A stretch of 64,000 nt of DNA, taken from contig CACXMR010000002.1 of NCBI GenBank assembly GCA_902768825.1, positions 49,019 through 113,018 on the forward strand, given 5' to 3'. The translations under genes were made by a program, and so were the position numbers. Origin of the DNA: an uncultured Ruminococcus sp. (GTDB taxonomy: Bacteria > Bacillota > Clostridia > Oscillospirales > Acutalibacteraceae). The notes under the pieces were generated by a model. The model was given only the letters and a program-made list of their open reading frames with translations. It was not told the origin of the DNA and searched no databases. This document shows positions 1-10,129 of this stretch, piece after piece. The first letter of the stretch is position 1; every line of letters begins with the position of its first letter.

Positions 1-396
1 ATCCTTGATATGACAGGCGACGATATGGAGCTCTGGCCCATGAGCTTCAGCTACAGAGGCGGCGGCGATGACAGCGATCTTTCCGACATGATCTTTGTTG
101 ACACAGGCAAGGACGGCGATTATGTTGAGCCTTCAGATGAGCCTTCAGATGAGCCCTCAGAAGAGCCTTCAGAGGAACCCTCAGAGGAACCTTCAGAGGA
201 GCCTTCACAGGAGCCCTCAGAAGAGCCTTCACAGGAGCCTTCACAGGCTTCTGACACAAGCAAGGTCAGCCCCTCAGATGACAACGTAAAGACCGGCGAC
301 AGCACAAACGCAGCTATTGCTGTAATCCTTATCCTTATCTCCGGCGTTGCAGTGACATCTATCGTTATTTCCAAGAAGTCAAGCAAGTCAAGATGA
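1..396 (+). CDS. Wall-anchored surface protein, C-terminal part (5' end outside window)
   Basis: The reading frame is already open at base 1, so this is the tail of a longer gene. What remains is an acidic segment, then about ten tandem four-residue units of the type P-S-[DEQ]-E (roughly bases 127-250), then a spacer with the motif NVKTGD, one hydrophobic helix and a short Lys/Arg tail (KKSSKSR). That order (Pro-rich spacer, TG-containing motif, membrane helix, positive tail) is typical of Gram-positive proteins anchored by sortase, although the motif is not a textbook LPXTG. The spacer would hold a missing N-terminal domain away from the wall. The function of that domain cannot be read here. 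A strong terminator follows. Confidence 0.75.
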   Translation: MLDMTGDDMELWPMSFSYRGGGDDSDLSDMIFVDTGKDGDYVEPSDEPSDEPSEEPSEEPSEEPSEEPSQEPSEEPSQEPSQASDTSKVSPSDDNVKTGDSTNAAIAVILILISGVAVTSIVISKKSSKSR

Positions 397-441
397 GCTT
401 TCTGATGCTTCTTGAGGAATGATTGATTGACCAATGAAAAA

Positions 442-477
442 CTCCCCAAAACTTAGTGTTTTGGGGAGCTTTTTTTT
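442..477 (+). terminator. Intrinsic terminator after the surface protein gene
   Basis: A perfect 11-bp stem (CTCCCCAAAAC / GTTTTGGGGAG) with a 5-base loop is followed by a run of eight T. It ends the transcript of the surface protein and separates it from typA. Confidence 0.9.
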
Positions 478-628
478 AGCCATTTGCAGAAATTCGATAT
501 TTTTGTATATAATATTGTTATAACCCTGAAAATATGCTATAATATCATAGCTTGTGCAAAGCAGGAATATCTGTTTGCACTGTGATTTGCTGTTAAAAAT
601 CGGTTGTGACAAAAGAAGAGGGATAGGG

Positions 629-2449
629 ATGGACAAGAGAGAAAATCTGAGAAATATTGCTATTATTGCTCATGTTGACCACGGAAAGACGACCCTTGTA
701 GATCAGCTTCTGAGACAGAGCGGAATATTCAGAGATAACGAGGCTGTCGCAGAGCGTGTGATGGACTCCAATGACCTGGAGAGGGAAAGAGGAATTACCA
801 TACTCTCCAAGAATACTGCCGTCATGTATAACGGAACAAAGATTAATATTGTGGATACTCCCGGACACGCCGATTTTGGCGGCGAGGTGGAGCGTATCCT
901 TATGATGGTTGACGGCGTGCTGCTGCTGGTAGACGCTTTTGAGGGATGTATGCCCCAGACAAGATTCGTTCTCAAAAAGGCTCTCGGTCTCGGCAAAAAG
1001 CCCCTCGTTGTTGTCAACAAGATCGACCGTCCCGGCGCACGTCCGGACGAGGTAATCGATGAGGTGCTTGACCTGTTCATAGAGCTGGGAGCAGACGAGG
1101 ATCAGCTGGACTTTCCGGTTGTTTATGCCTCTGCAAAGGATGGCTATGCATCCATTGACCCCCATAAGCAGGGCACGGACATGAAGCCCCTCTTTGAAAA
1201 GATTCTTGAGGAGATTCCTGCTCCGGAGGGCGAGATGGATGGACCGCTCCAGCTTTTGTTCTCGAATGTGGACTATGACGAATATGTTGGCAGGATAGGC
1301 ATTGGCAGAGTGGAAAGAGGAAGCTGCAGGGTAGGTCAGAGTGTTGTGCTTTGCCATAACGACGGCAGCAGAAAAAATGCCAAGATCTCAAGACTCTATC
1401 AGTTTGAGGGTCTGAAAAGAGTGGAGGCGGAAACGGCTTCCCTCGGAGATATCGTTGCTGTATCGGGCATTGCGGACCTCAATATCGGTGAAACAGCCTG
1501 TGATCCTGAGCATCAGGAGCCGCTGCCCTTTGTCAAGATAGACGAGCCTACAGTGTCTATGCTCTTTATGGTCAATAACAGTCCCTTTGCCGGCCGTGAG
1601 GGCAAATATGTTACCTCCAGAAATATCCGTGACAGGCTCTTCAAAGAGGTGGAAACCAATGTGGCTATGCGTGTGGAGGAGACTGATTCTGCGGATACCT
1701 TTAAGGTAAGCGGCAGGGGAGAGCTTCACCTTTCGATACTTATTGAGACCATGCGACGCCAGAACTTCGAGTTCCAGGTGTCCCGCCCCAAGGTTATTAT
1801 GAAGGAAATCAACGGCAAGCTCTGCGAGCCTATGGAGCTGCTTATGATAGAGGTGCCGGACAGTTATGTTGGCGCCATTATGGAAAAACTGGGCCCCAGA
1901 AAGGCTGAGCTTCTTAATATGGGCACCCGTGAGTCAGGAGTGACCCACATTGAATTCAAGATTCCTGCAAGGGGTCTGATGGGCTACCGCTCTGAGTTTA
2001 TGACCGACACAAACGGCAACGGAATAATGAACCATATCTTTGATGGTTATGAGGAGTATAAGGGAGAGATTCAGTCACGTCTCCAGGGCTCACTTATCGT
2101 CCATGAGACAGGCGAGAGCACAGCTTATGGTCTGTTTGCCGCTCAGGACAGGGGCAGACTCTTTATCGGCCCCGGCGTTGAGGTCTATGAAGGTATGGTT
2201 ATCGGTGCCAACCCCAAGAATGAGGATATGGTAGTCAATGTGTGCAAGAAAAAGCACATGACAAACACCAGAGCTTCCGGTTCTGATGAGGCGCTCAAGC
2301 TTACTCCGCCCACAATACTTAGTCTGGAGCAGTCCCTGGAATTCATTGCCGATGATGAGCTTGTTGAGGTGACGCCTACTTCTATCCGTATGCGCAAAAT
2401 GATACTTAACAAGGAACAGCGCCTCAAGGCACAGAGCAGGGGCGGCTGA
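629..2449 (+). CDS. typA: Translational GTPase TypA/BipA
   Basis: Ribosome-associated GTPase of the EF-G family, involved in ribosome assembly and stress adaptation. The protein has 606 residues, the usual length. The G1 motif AHVDHGKTT lies at residues 14-22, followed by the switch II motif DTPGHADF and the NKID motif, then the EF-G-like domains and the TypA-specific C-terminal domain with basic surface residues. The start is the ATG at 629. It follows GAGGG, and the protein then begins MDKRENLRNIAIIAHVD as in relatives. An in-frame ATG at 554 would add 25 residues without family support. The stop lies 2 bases before the next gene, so the two are probably cotranscribed. Confidence 0.97.
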   Translation: MDKRENLRNIAIIAHVDHGKTTLVDQLLRQSGIFRDNEAVAERVMDSNDLERERGITILSKNTAVMYNGTKINIVDTPGHADFGGEVERILMMVDGVLLLVDAFEGCMPQTRFVLKKALGLGKKPLVVVNKIDRPGARPDEVIDEVLDLFIELGADEDQLDFPVVYASAKDGYASIDPHKQGTDMKPLFEKILEEIPAPEGEMDGPLQLLFSNVDYDEYVGRIGIGRVERGSCRVGQSVVLCHNDGSRKNAKISRLYQFEGLKRVEAETASLGDIVAVSGIADLNIGETACDPEHQEPLPFVKIDEPTVSMLFMVNNSPFAGREGKYVTSRNIRDRLFKEVETNVAMRVEETDSADTFKVSGRGELHLSILIETMRRQNFEFQVSRPKVIMKEINGKLCEPMELLMIEVPDSYVGAIMEKLGPRKAELLNMGTRESGVTHIEFKIPARGLMGYRSEFMTDTNGNGIMNHIFDGYEEYKGEIQSRLQGSLIVHETGESTAYGLFAAQDRGRLFIGPGVEVYEGMVIGANPKNEDMVVNVCKKKHMTNTRASGSDEALKLTPPTILSLEQSLEFIADDELVEVTPTSIRMRKMILNKEQRLKAQSRGG

Positions 2450-2451
2450 TC

Positions 2452-3339
2452 ATGGAGCTTGTTATTTTTGACCTGGAATGGAACAGCGGCTACTGCAAAA
2501 AGACCAAGAGCTTTATTAACGAGATAATCGAGCTGGGAGCCGTTAAGGTCAACGAGAATATGGAGATCATCGGTCAGTTTTCGATCTTTGTCCGACCGGA
2601 TATCACAAAACGGCTTAATCCAAAGGTCAGGGAGCTGACTCAGCTCTCAAATGAGGACCTTGTCCATGGAGCTACCTTCAACTACGCTATCAGTAAGTTC
2701 AGGAAGTTTTCTGAGGGGTGTGTGATCTCAAGCTGGAGCACCAGTGACCTCAACGCCCTGGAAACAAACTGCGAATACTACAATGGCAGCAGAAGGATTC
2801 CTTTTTTAAAGAAGTATGCAGATGTCCAGGCCTATTGTCAGGATGTTATCGGCAAGGAGAAGAACCAGCTTGCTCTGCAGGCCGCTGCTGAGCTGTTGGA
2901 GATAGATAGCGGGGACATTCCTTTGCACAGGGCGGTAGGCGACAGTATCCTTACCGCCAGGATTCTGAAGAAGATCTATGAGCCGGAAAAGTTTGCAGGC
3001 TATGTGAGTGTTGTTGATGATGAGTTTTATGCAAGACTTGATTTTCATAACACATTCATTTACGATATAAATAATCCGCTGATCAATAAGGAGGATATGT
3101 TTATCCTCTGCGATGTCTGCAATACACGCTGTGAGGTCACCCAGGGCTGGAAATCCCGCAACAGATCCTTTTATGGAGAGCTGTTTTGTCCGGTGTGTGA
3201 GATAAAGATGAAGGGCAGGATACAGTATAAGCTGGAATATGACGGTCTGACGGTCAACAAAAGGATCATCCACAGCGCCGCTGATCAGACAGAGGGTCAG
3301 ACAGATGACAGGGATGACGTGTCGGAAACGGACGAATGA
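2452..3339 (+). CDS. DEDDh 3'-5' exonuclease with C-terminal zinc ribbon
   Basis: Member of the DnaQ/KapD-like exonuclease superfamily. The first metal-binding motif is D7-x-E9 (VIFDLEWNS). The second region is around ISSWSTSDLNAL, and the third has the pattern H-x4-D in HRAVGDS, which marks the DEDDh type. Beyond the nuclease domain the protein carries two CxxC pairs (C220/C223 and C246/C249) that would form a zinc ribbon, followed by an acidic tail. The substrate is unknown; RNA or DNA 3' ends are both possible. The gene starts 2 bases after typA stops, with no terminator between them, so translation is probably coupled. The zinc ribbon extension is the unusual part. Confidence 0.85.
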   Translation: MELVIFDLEWNSGYCKKTKSFINEIIELGAVKVNENMEIIGQFSIFVRPDITKRLNPKVRELTQLSNEDLVHGATFNYAISKFRKFSEGCVISSWSTSDLNALETNCEYYNGSRRIPFLKKYADVQAYCQDVIGKEKNQLALQAAAELLEIDSGDIPLHRAVGDSILTARILKKIYEPEKFAGYVSVVDDEFYARLDFHNTFIYDINNPLINKEDMFILCDVCNTRCEVTQGWKSRNRSFYGELFCPVCEIKMKGRIQYKLEYDGLTVNKRIIHSAADQTEGQTDDRDDVSETDE

Positions 3340-3353
3340 TACTGAAATATACA

Positions 3354-3394
3354 AACAGGATGCGACTCTTGAGAGCCGTGTCCTGTGTTTTTTT
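3354..3394 (+). terminator. Intrinsic terminator after the exonuclease gene
   Basis: ACAGGA ... TCCTGT arms with an imperfect inner stem are followed by seven T. It closes the typA-exonuclease unit. Confidence 0.75.
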
Positions 3395-3453
3395 GTGCAG
3401 GAAAAGTATCAAAATGTTGACTATAGGCTTGTTTATTTATAAGAAAAAATAGA

Positions 3454-3482
3454 TTGATTTTTTAGTGCATATATGGTTTAAT
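3454..3482 (+). promoter_or_regulatory. Candidate promoter of the V-ATPase operon
   Basis: TTGATT, 17 bases, TTTAAT, located about 55 bases before the first V-ATPase start and after the upstream terminator. It matches the sigma-A consensus moderately. No other candidate in the gap is clearly better. Confidence 0.5.
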
Positions 3483-3537
3483 TTAATGGGACAACTGTAT
3501 GTTGTGCTTAGTTTTAGTGATAAAGGAGAAAATGCTG

Positions 3538-3861
3538 ATGGCAAGTGAAATGCTAAAGGCTGTGCTCGAAGCAGAGGAGGAGTGCTCTGCAAGAGAGGCT
3601 GAGGCAAAAAAACAGGCAGAGGCCGATAAGCAAAAGGCGAGACAGCAGGCATCCGAGCTTGTAGCTGAGGCTCAACGTCAGTCTGAGAGGATGCTTTCGG
3701 ACAACGAAAAGGCTCTCGGACAAAGCTCTGAGGAAGAGCTGAAGAGAGCCAGGGAACAGGCTCAGGCACAGTGCTCAGGAATCTCCAAAAATGCCGAAAA
3801 AAACATCGGCAGGGTCAGGAGGCTTGTGGTTGATTTGCTTACGGCTGACCCCCAGGGATAA
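3538..3861 (+). CDS. ntpF: V-type ATPase peripheral stalk subunit (G/H type, NtpF-like)
   Basis: Small (107 aa), almost entirely charged and Ala-rich helical protein, predicted to be a coiled coil. It matches the G/H-type stalk subunit that pairs with subunit E and links the A3B3 head to subunit I. It is the first gene of the V-ATPase operon, the position of ntpF in Enterococcus hirae. Two in-frame ATGs lie close together at 3532 and 3538. The AGGAG at 3524-3528 is only 3 bases before the first but 9 before the second, so I chose 3538. The identification rests on composition and position rather than on a catalytic motif. Confidence 0.8.
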   Translation: MASEMLKAVLEAEEECSAREAEAKKQAEADKQKARQQASELVAEAQRQSERMLSDNEKALGQSSEEELKRAREQAQAQCSGISKNAEKNIGRVRRLVVDLLTADPQG

Positions 3862-3901
3862 TGCTTCCCGCAAAATACAATAAAAGTGTGGTGATAAACA
3901 T

Positions 3902-5896
3902 TTGGCAAAGCTAAAAATGAAATCGGTAAGGATCATCGCTCTCAGAAAAGACAGAAAGCGTCTGCTTGAGCATTTGCAGGACAGTGCTCTTGTGATGGTG
4001 CAGAAGGGCAGGAAGGAAGAAAAGGGCTTTACACGTCTTGACACCTCCGCACAGATCAAGCAGTTTGAGAGAAATGCAGAGCTTACCGAACAGGCGCTGA
4101 AGATCCTCGGCAAAGTCGAGCCTGAGAAAAAGGGAATGCTTGCAAGCTTCAAGGGCAGGAAGGAGATAGATCCTGACGAGATCGGAAGGATAGCCTCAGA
4201 TTCTGCCAAGGTCATAGGCATCTGTCAGAAGATTTGCAAGCTTGATAAGCAAAGAGCGGATTATGCTGCCGAGCAGGTGCGTATAAAAACAGCTCTTGCT
4301 CAGCTTGAACCATGGAAAAAGCTTGATATTCCTCTGAATACGAAGGATACGGCTACCACCGCTGTCCTCATCGGCACACTGCCGAGGCTGTATGACGATA
4401 CAACCCTTTCAGAAGCCCTTGCAGGCGAATGTCCTGAGCTTTTATTTGAGTTTGAGATACTTTATTCCTCATCAAACCTGACCTGCCTGACACTCTTTAC
4501 GCCAAAGAAGCAAAGAGAAATGGCAGAAAAGGCTCTCCGCACCTTTGGCTTCTCCCAGCCCCTCAATCCTACCAGCCGCACACCTGCGGTAAAGACAGAG
4601 CATCTTTTGGATAAGAGCGAGGAGATTGCAAGAAAGGACGAGGATGCCAAAAACGATATTGCGTCCTTTGCAAAATATCGGGAGAATATATGCGAGACTC
4701 AGGATTACTTTAACCTGAGAGCAGAAAAATATCAGGTTATTGCGGAGCTTGACCAGACTAAGCACGTTTTTGTTCTCAACGGCTATGTGCCGGAGGAGGA
4801 TTGCTCAAAGCTTGAGGCAGTATGCAGCAAGGTGCCATCCTGTGTGGTGGAGTTTGAGGATGCAGGTGAGGACGCACCTGTCAAGCTCAAAAACAACAAA
4901 TTCGCAGAACCTGCCCAGAGCATTGTCACTATGTATTCTACTCCTTCTCATGGAGATATCGACCCGACGCCGATACTTGCGTTCTTTTTCTATTTCTTCT
5001 TCGGCATGATGTTCTCCGATGCGGGCTACGGTCTGCTGCTGATAATCGGTACAGCCATAGCGATCAAGGTGTTCAAGCCTGACAAGCGCATGAGGAACAA
5101 CCTCAAGCTCTTCCAGTATTGCGGTGTGGCTACCGTGTTCTGGGGACTGGTTTTTGGCAGTATCTTCGGAGATGCTCCTCTGATGTTCTACAAAATGTTT
5201 ACGGGTGATGACAGCATCAAGACTATGCAGCAATTATTGCCCTGGCCGACCCTTGATACCCAGAAGGATGCATTGATGATAATGATAATGTCCATCGGTC
5301 TTGGCCTTGCACATATCCTGGTGGGTATGGGCTGCAAGTTCTACATCTGCATAAAGAATAAGGAATACACCAAGGCGTTCTTTGACACCGGTTTGTGGAT
5401 GCTTATGCTCGCAGGCTTCGCTGTCCTTGCGGTTGGAATGGCCACATCTCAGGTGGTGCTCTATATCGGAGCAGGAATAGCCGCTGCAAGCGCTGTAGGT
5501 CTCGTGCTTACACAGGGCAGGGGCAAAAAGGGCATATTCGGCAAGCTCATAGGCGGCGTTGCTTCCCTCTATGACATAACAAGCTACATAAGTGACCTTC
5601 TCAGCTATTCGAGACTTTTGGCGCTGGGTCTTACCACGGGAGTCATGGCACAGGTGTTCAATATGCTGTCAAATCTCTTCGGCACCAGCGTTTTTGGAAT
5701 TATCTGCATGATACTCATTTTTGTGGCAGGTCATGCTATTACCATCGGACTTAATGCACTGGGCTCCTATGTTCACACCATGAGGCTGCAGTACGTTGAA
5801 ATGTTCAGCAAATTCTATGAGGGCGGCGGCAAGCCCTTTGAGCCGTTCTCCACCAAGAGCAAATATTTCAGGACAAAGGGCAGTAATGATGATTAA
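3902..5896 (+). CDS. ntpI: V-type ATPase subunit I (membrane stator)
   Basis: Subunit I/a forms the stator half-channels through which ions reach the rotating K ring. The 664-residue length is typical. The N-terminal half is soluble and helical, and the C-terminal half (from about residue 355) has seven or so membrane helices with the conserved GMMFSDAGYG and SYSRLLALGLTTG segments. The start is a TTG at 3902, after the weak ribosome site GTGGTGAT. From there the protein reads MAKLKMKSVRIIALRKDR, as subunit I proteins begin. It follows the stalk gene by 40 bases and precedes the proteolipid gene by 33. Confidence 0.95.
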   Translation: MAKLKMKSVRIIALRKDRKRLLEHLQDSALVMVQKGRKEEKGFTRLDTSAQIKQFERNAELTEQALKILGKVEPEKKGMLASFKGRKEIDPDEIGRIASDSAKVIGICQKICKLDKQRADYAAEQVRIKTALAQLEPWKKLDIPLNTKDTATTAVLIGTLPRLYDDTTLSEALAGECPELLFEFEILYSSSNLTCLTLFTPKKQREMAEKALRTFGFSQPLNPTSRTPAVKTEHLLDKSEEIARKDEDAKNDIASFAKYRENICETQDYFNLRAEKYQVIAELDQTKHVFVLNGYVPEEDCSKLEAVCSKVPSCVVEFEDAGEDAPVKLKNNKFAEPAQSIVTMYSTPSHGDIDPTPILAFFFYFFFGMMFSDAGYGLLLIIGTAIAIKVFKPDKRMRNNLKLFQYCGVATVFWGLVFGSIFGDAPLMFYKMFTGDDSIKTMQQLLPWPTLDTQKDALMIMIMSIGLGLAHILVGMGCKFYICIKNKEYTKAFFDTGLWMLMLAGFAVLAVGMATSQVVLYIGAGIAAASAVGLVLTQGRGKKGIFGKLIGGVASLYDITSYISDLLSYSRLLALGLTTGVMAQVFNMLSNLFGTSVFGIICMILIFVAGHAITIGLNALGSYVHTMRLQYVEMFSKFYEGGGKPFEPFSTKSKYFRTKGSNDD

Positions 5897-5923
5897 GGGC
5901 CAAGGCCCGATTAACGGAGGTAA

Positions 5924-6412
<489 letters not shown>

Positions 6413-6468
6413 TAGGTTGCACCAATACGACCATACAATGATACCATACTATAAAGGTGGGAAGTGTT

Positions 6469-7053
6469 ATGAGCAGCGGTGAAAAAATACTGTCCTCCAT
6501 CAAGGCGGACAGTGATCGCAATATAATGGAGATCAAAATGCAGTCAAAGGCTGAGTGCGACAAGATCATTTCTAAGGGTCAGGAGGCTGCCCATGAGATC
6601 AGGCAAAAGACCGAGATCAAAAAGGCAGAGCAGAGCGCAAGACTTTCCAAGGCAGCCAAGAGCAGGATCGACCTTGAAAAGAGGAACATGATCCTCAAGG
6701 CAAAGCGCATTGAGATAGATAAGGCTGTCGAGGATGTGCTGGTCTATATGAAGGGACTTCCTGACAAGGAATATTTCGGTCTTGTATATAAGCTTGCTGC
6801 CACTCTTGGAAAAAAGTCCGGCACGGTTTTCCTTTGCAGCAAGGACCTTGCCAGAGCTCCCAAGGATTTTGAAGCGAGGCTTGCAGAAAAGGGAATTGAT
6901 GCCAGGCTCAGCAGCAAGCCTGATGACAGTATTTCCTGCGGTTTTATTCTCAAAAACGGAGATATCGAGGACAATATGTGCTTTGATTCCGTTGTAGCAG
7001 AAAAGAGAGAGGCCATAGAGGATCTTATCAACCGTGAGCTGTTTAAGGATTGA
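6469..7053 (+). CDS. ntpE: V-type ATPase subunit E (peripheral stalk)
   Basis: A 194-residue protein with a long charged N-terminal helix and a compact C-terminal domain, the layout of subunit E, which pairs with the G/H-type subunit to hold the head static. The start is the ATG at 6469 (MSSGEKILSSIKADSD), 8 bases after AAGGTGG. The in-frame GTG at 6457 lies within that ribosome site. The gene sits between K and C as in the ntp operon. Confidence 0.9.
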   Translation: MSSGEKILSSIKADSDRNIMEIKMQSKAECDKIISKGQEAAHEIRQKTEIKKAEQSARLSKAAKSRIDLEKRNMILKAKRIEIDKAVEDVLVYMKGLPDKEYFGLVYKLAATLGKKSGTVFLCSKDLARAPKDFEARLAEKGIDARLSSKPDDSISCGFILKNGDIEDNMCFDSVVAEKREAIEDLINRELFKD

Positions 7054-7064
7054 GGGGGAATTAT

Positions 7065-8036
7065 ATGGCTTTATCGTATGAATTTTCCATCGGCTCTGTT
7101 CGTGCGAGAGAGAATAGTATGTTCTCCGAGGCCGATGCAGAGCAGATGCTCGCCCTCAAAAGCATTGACGAGCTTGTCAGGTTCCTTAAGGATAAGGGCT
7201 ATGGCGAGGGTGATACTGTAGATGAGATAATTGAAAGCAATACCCGGAAAATGTGGAAATATATAAGGAGTATTGCTCCTGATTTTGATATATTTGAACC
7301 GTTTCTTATTCAGAACGATTTGCATAATTTCAAGACAGTGCTCAAGGGTACAATGTCTGACAGGGACTATGAGCAGCTGATGATGGAGCCGTGCACTATC
7401 AAAAAAGAGGACATGGTCAAGGCTGTCGAAAACAGGCGCTTTGACGTTTTTCCGGAATGGCTCCGAAAGCCTGCGGACAAAGCATATCAGCGCCTTGCCG
7501 AGACAAAGGACGCAAGGCTCAGCGATGCGGGAATAGACAGGGCAGTGCTTGAGAGACTGTTATTCCTTGGGAAAAAGTCAGGCTCTGTGTTTCTCTCAGA
7601 ATATTTCAGAACTCTTGTGTTTTATGCAAACGTAAAGACCGCCCTCAGAGGAGCTAAGGCAGGGGTAGAGAGATACTTCTATGACAAGGCGCTCTGTGAG
7701 GTTGAGGGCTTTGATAAGCAGGCTGTCACCAAGGAGGCTGTTACCAGTGAAGAGGCACTGGTAAAATACCTTGAAAAGCAGGATGCATATAACTGCCGGG
7801 TGGCTATGAGTATATTTGAAGAGTCTCCCTCAAAATTTGAAAAGTTTGTTGAGGATGAGCTTATCCGTCTTGCGAAAAAGCTCTGCAAGCTTTCCAGTGA
7901 GGGCTGTGAGCCGCTGATGGGTTATTATATCGGCTGTGAATATGAGAGAAAGCTGATATTCATTATTGCCAGCGGCCTCAGAACAAGGACTCCGTCAGAA
8001 AAAATAAGAGAAAGGCTGCGTGAGATCTATGGCTAA
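7065..8036 (+). CDS. ntpC: V-type ATPase subunit C (central stalk to ring connector)
   Basis: A mostly helical 323-residue protein of the V0D/AC39 family, which sits on the K ring and connects it to the central axle. It begins MALSYEFSIGSVRARE, typical of the family. The start is the ATG at 7065, 6 bases after GAGGGGG; the in-frame start at 7050 overlaps the end of ntpE and lacks a site. Its last 8 bases overlap the next gene, which suggests coupled translation. Confidence 0.92.
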   Translation: MALSYEFSIGSVRARENSMFSEADAEQMLALKSIDELVRFLKDKGYGEGDTVDEIIESNTRKMWKYIRSIAPDFDIFEPFLIQNDLHNFKTVLKGTMSDRDYEQLMMEPCTIKKEDMVKAVENRRFDVFPEWLRKPADKAYQRLAETKDARLSDAGIDRAVLERLLFLGKKSGSVFLSEYFRTLVFYANVKTALRGAKAGVERYFYDKALCEVEGFDKQAVTKEAVTSEEALVKYLEKQDAYNCRVAMSIFEESPSKFEKFVEDELIRLAKKLCKLSSEGCEPLMGYYIGCEYERKLIFIIASGLRTRTPSEKIRERLREIYG

Positions 8037-8352
8037 GAGTATCGCTATCATAGGCGACAGTGAGAGCGTAAAGGGCTTTGGCGCCGTAGGGATGGATATG
8101 TTTATCTGTGACGATCCTCTTTCATCGCCGCAGCTTCTCAAGCAGATCACGGAAAATGATTATTATGCTATTGTCTACATGACGGAGGAGGTCTTTGAGG
8201 CCTCTGCCAGAGAGCGTGAAAAGCTGTCCGAAAGACCCGTCCCTGCTATCATTCCTATTCCCGGAGTAAGGGGCAATACGGGTATCGGTGTGAGAAGGCT
8301 GTCACGCTTTGTGGAGCAGGCGGTAGGCTCTGATATACTCTTTAAGAATTGA
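8029..8352 (+). CDS. ntpG: V-type ATPase subunit F (central axle)
   Basis: A 107-residue Rossmann-like protein starting [17 protein letters not shown], the usual opening of subunit F (called NtpG in E. hirae), which binds subunit D in the central rotor. The ATG at 8029 overlaps the end of subunit C by 8 bases (ATGGCTAA), which argues for translational coupling. Confidence 0.92.
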   Translation: MAKSIAIIGDSESVKGFGAVGMDMFICDDPLSSPQLLKQITENDYYAIVYMTEEVFEASAREREKLSERPVPAIIPIPGVRGNTGIGVRRLSRFVEQAVGSDILFKN

Positions 8353-8362
8353 GGTGTATAAT

Positions 8363-10129
8363 TTGATAAGCGGAATCATAACAAAGGTAGCAGGACCTCT
8401 CGTTATCGCAGAGGGAATGCGAAATGCAAATATGTTTGACGTGGTGCGAGTCAGCAGCCAGAGGCTTATTGGCGAGATCATCGAAATGCACGGCGACCAG
8501 GCTTCCATCCAGGTCTATGAGGAGACCTCCGGACTTGGCCCTGGCGAGGTGGTAGAATCCACAGGAGTGCCTCTTTCCGTTGAGCTGGGTCCCGGACTTA
8601 TCGGCGCAATCTATGATGGTATCCAGCGCCCTCTCAACGAGATAATGAAGGTCGCCGGTAATAACCTTACAAGAGGCGTCGAGGTGCCGTCCCTTGACCA
8701 TAATAAAAAGTGGCGTTTCAACCCAAGCGTTAAGGCAGGCACAAGGGTGCAGGCCGGAGATGTTATCGGAACGGTAAACGAGACAAATGCCGTGCTGCAT
8801 AAGATCATGGTGCCCAACAAGGTGAGCGGCGTGGTCAAATCCATCAAGGAAGGCAGCTTTACCATTGATGAAACCGTTGCCGTTATCGAAAACGAAGGTA
8901 AGACCACTGAAGTCACCATGGCTGTCAAGTGGCCTGTTCGTGTGGGCAGACCCTATAAGCGCAAGCTGTCTCCGGATATCCTGCTAACCACGGGCCAGAG
9001 AACTATCGATACCCTTTTCCCAATAGCAAAGGGAGGCGTTGCAGCAGTGCCGGGTCCCTTTGGTTCGGGCAAAACTGTGGTGCAGCACCAGCTTGCAAAG
9101 TGGGCTGCCGCTGACATCATCGTATATATCGGCTGCGGCGAGCGCGGAAATGAGATGACGGACGTTCTTAACGAGTTTCCGGAGCTGAAGGACCCAAGAA
9201 CAGGCAACTCTCTTATGGAGCGTACCGTTCTTATTGCTAACACTTCGGATATGCCTGTTGCAGCCCGTGAGGCGTCTATCTATACAGGCATTACCATTGC
9301 GGAATATTTCAGAGATATGGGTTATACCGTAGCTCTTATGGCAGACTCTACATCAAGATGGGCTGAGGCTCTCAGAGAGATGTCCGGCCGTCTTGAGGAA
9401 ATGCCCGGTGAAGAGGGTTATCCTGCATACCTGGGCAGCCGTCTCGCTCAGTTTTATGAGCGTGCAGGACGTGTCATCGTTAACGGTACCGGCGACACCG
9501 AGGGTGCACTGTCGGTTATCGGTGCGGTTTCTCCTCCCGGCGGCGATATTTCTGAGCCTGTGTCTCAGGCTACACTGAGAATAGTAAAGGTTTTCTGGGG
9601 TCTTGATGCTTCTCTTGCTTACAAGAGACACTTCCCGGCAATCAACTGGCTGACAAGCTATTCATTATATACCGACCAGCTCACAAAGTGGTTCAAAGAG
9701 AATGCTTCTGAGGACTTTATGGAGCTGAGAGGAAGGCTTATGTCCCTTTTGCAGGACGAGGCTGAGCTGCAGGAGATCGTTAACCTTGTTGGTATGGATG
9801 CACTTTCCTCAGGAGACAGGCTCAAGCTTGAGACAGCCCGCTCTATCCGTGAGGACTATCTCCATCAGAATGCTTTTGACTCTGTTGATACATATACATC
9901 CCTCAAAAAGCAGGTGCTTATGATGAGGGCTATCCTGCTTTCCTATGACAAGAGCTCTGAGGCTCTCAAGCAGGGGGCAGATATCGACCTTCTGATGAAA
10001 ATGGATGTCCGTGAAAGAATAGGACGTTTCAAGTATGTGGATGAGGGCGATATCGACACTGAGTTCGGCGCAATCTCCGCAGTTATAGATCAGGAGATCG
10101 AGGACGTTATCGAAAGGAGTGAGGACTGA
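8363..10129 (+). CDS. ntpA: V-type ATPase catalytic subunit A
   Basis: Catalytic subunit that hydrolyses or makes ATP in the A3B3 head. A P-loop (GPFGSGKT) sits near residue 235. The family's long non-homologous insert precedes it and the conserved [14 protein letters not shown] segment follows. Two starts are possible: GTG at 8354 and TTG at 8363. The sequence GAGGTG at 8351-8356 is the only good ribosome site and contains the GTG, so I place the start at the TTG 6 bases later, giving [13 protein letters not shown], which matches the length of homologues. The stop overlaps the subunit B start by one base (TGATG). Confidence 0.95.
   Translation: MISGIITKVAGPLVIAEGMRNANMFDVVRVSSQRLIGEIIEMHGDQASIQVYEETSGLGPGEVVESTGVPLSVELGPGLIGAIYDGIQRPLNEIMKVAGNNLTRGVEVPSLDHNKKWRFNPSVKAGTRVQAGDVIGTVNETNAVLHKIMVPNKVSGVVKSIKEGSFTIDETVAVIENEGKTTEVTMAVKWPVRVGRPYKRKLSPDILLTTGQRTIDTLFPIAKGGVAAVPGPFGSGKTVVQHQLAKWAAADIIVYIGCGERGNEMTDVLNEFPELKDPRTGNSLMERTVLIANTSDMPVAAREASIYTGITIAEYFRDMGYTVALMADSTSRWAEALREMSGRLEEMPGEEGYPAYLGSRLAQFYERAGRVIVNGTGDTEGALSVIGAVSPPGGDISEPVSQATLRIVKVFWGLDASLAYKRHFPAINWLTSYSLYTDQLTKWFKENASEDFMELRGRLMSLLQDEAELQEIVNLVGMDALSSGDRLKLETARSIREDYLHQNAFDSVDTYTSLKKQVLMMRAILLSYDKSSEALKQGADIDLLMKMDVRERIGRFKYVDEGDIDTEFGAISAVIDQEIEDVIERSED

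Noticed and set aside
593-1357. Long open frame (254 codons) on the minus strand across typA
   Set aside because: It is the antisense shadow of typA, which has all its motifs; no ribosome site and no recognisable protein.
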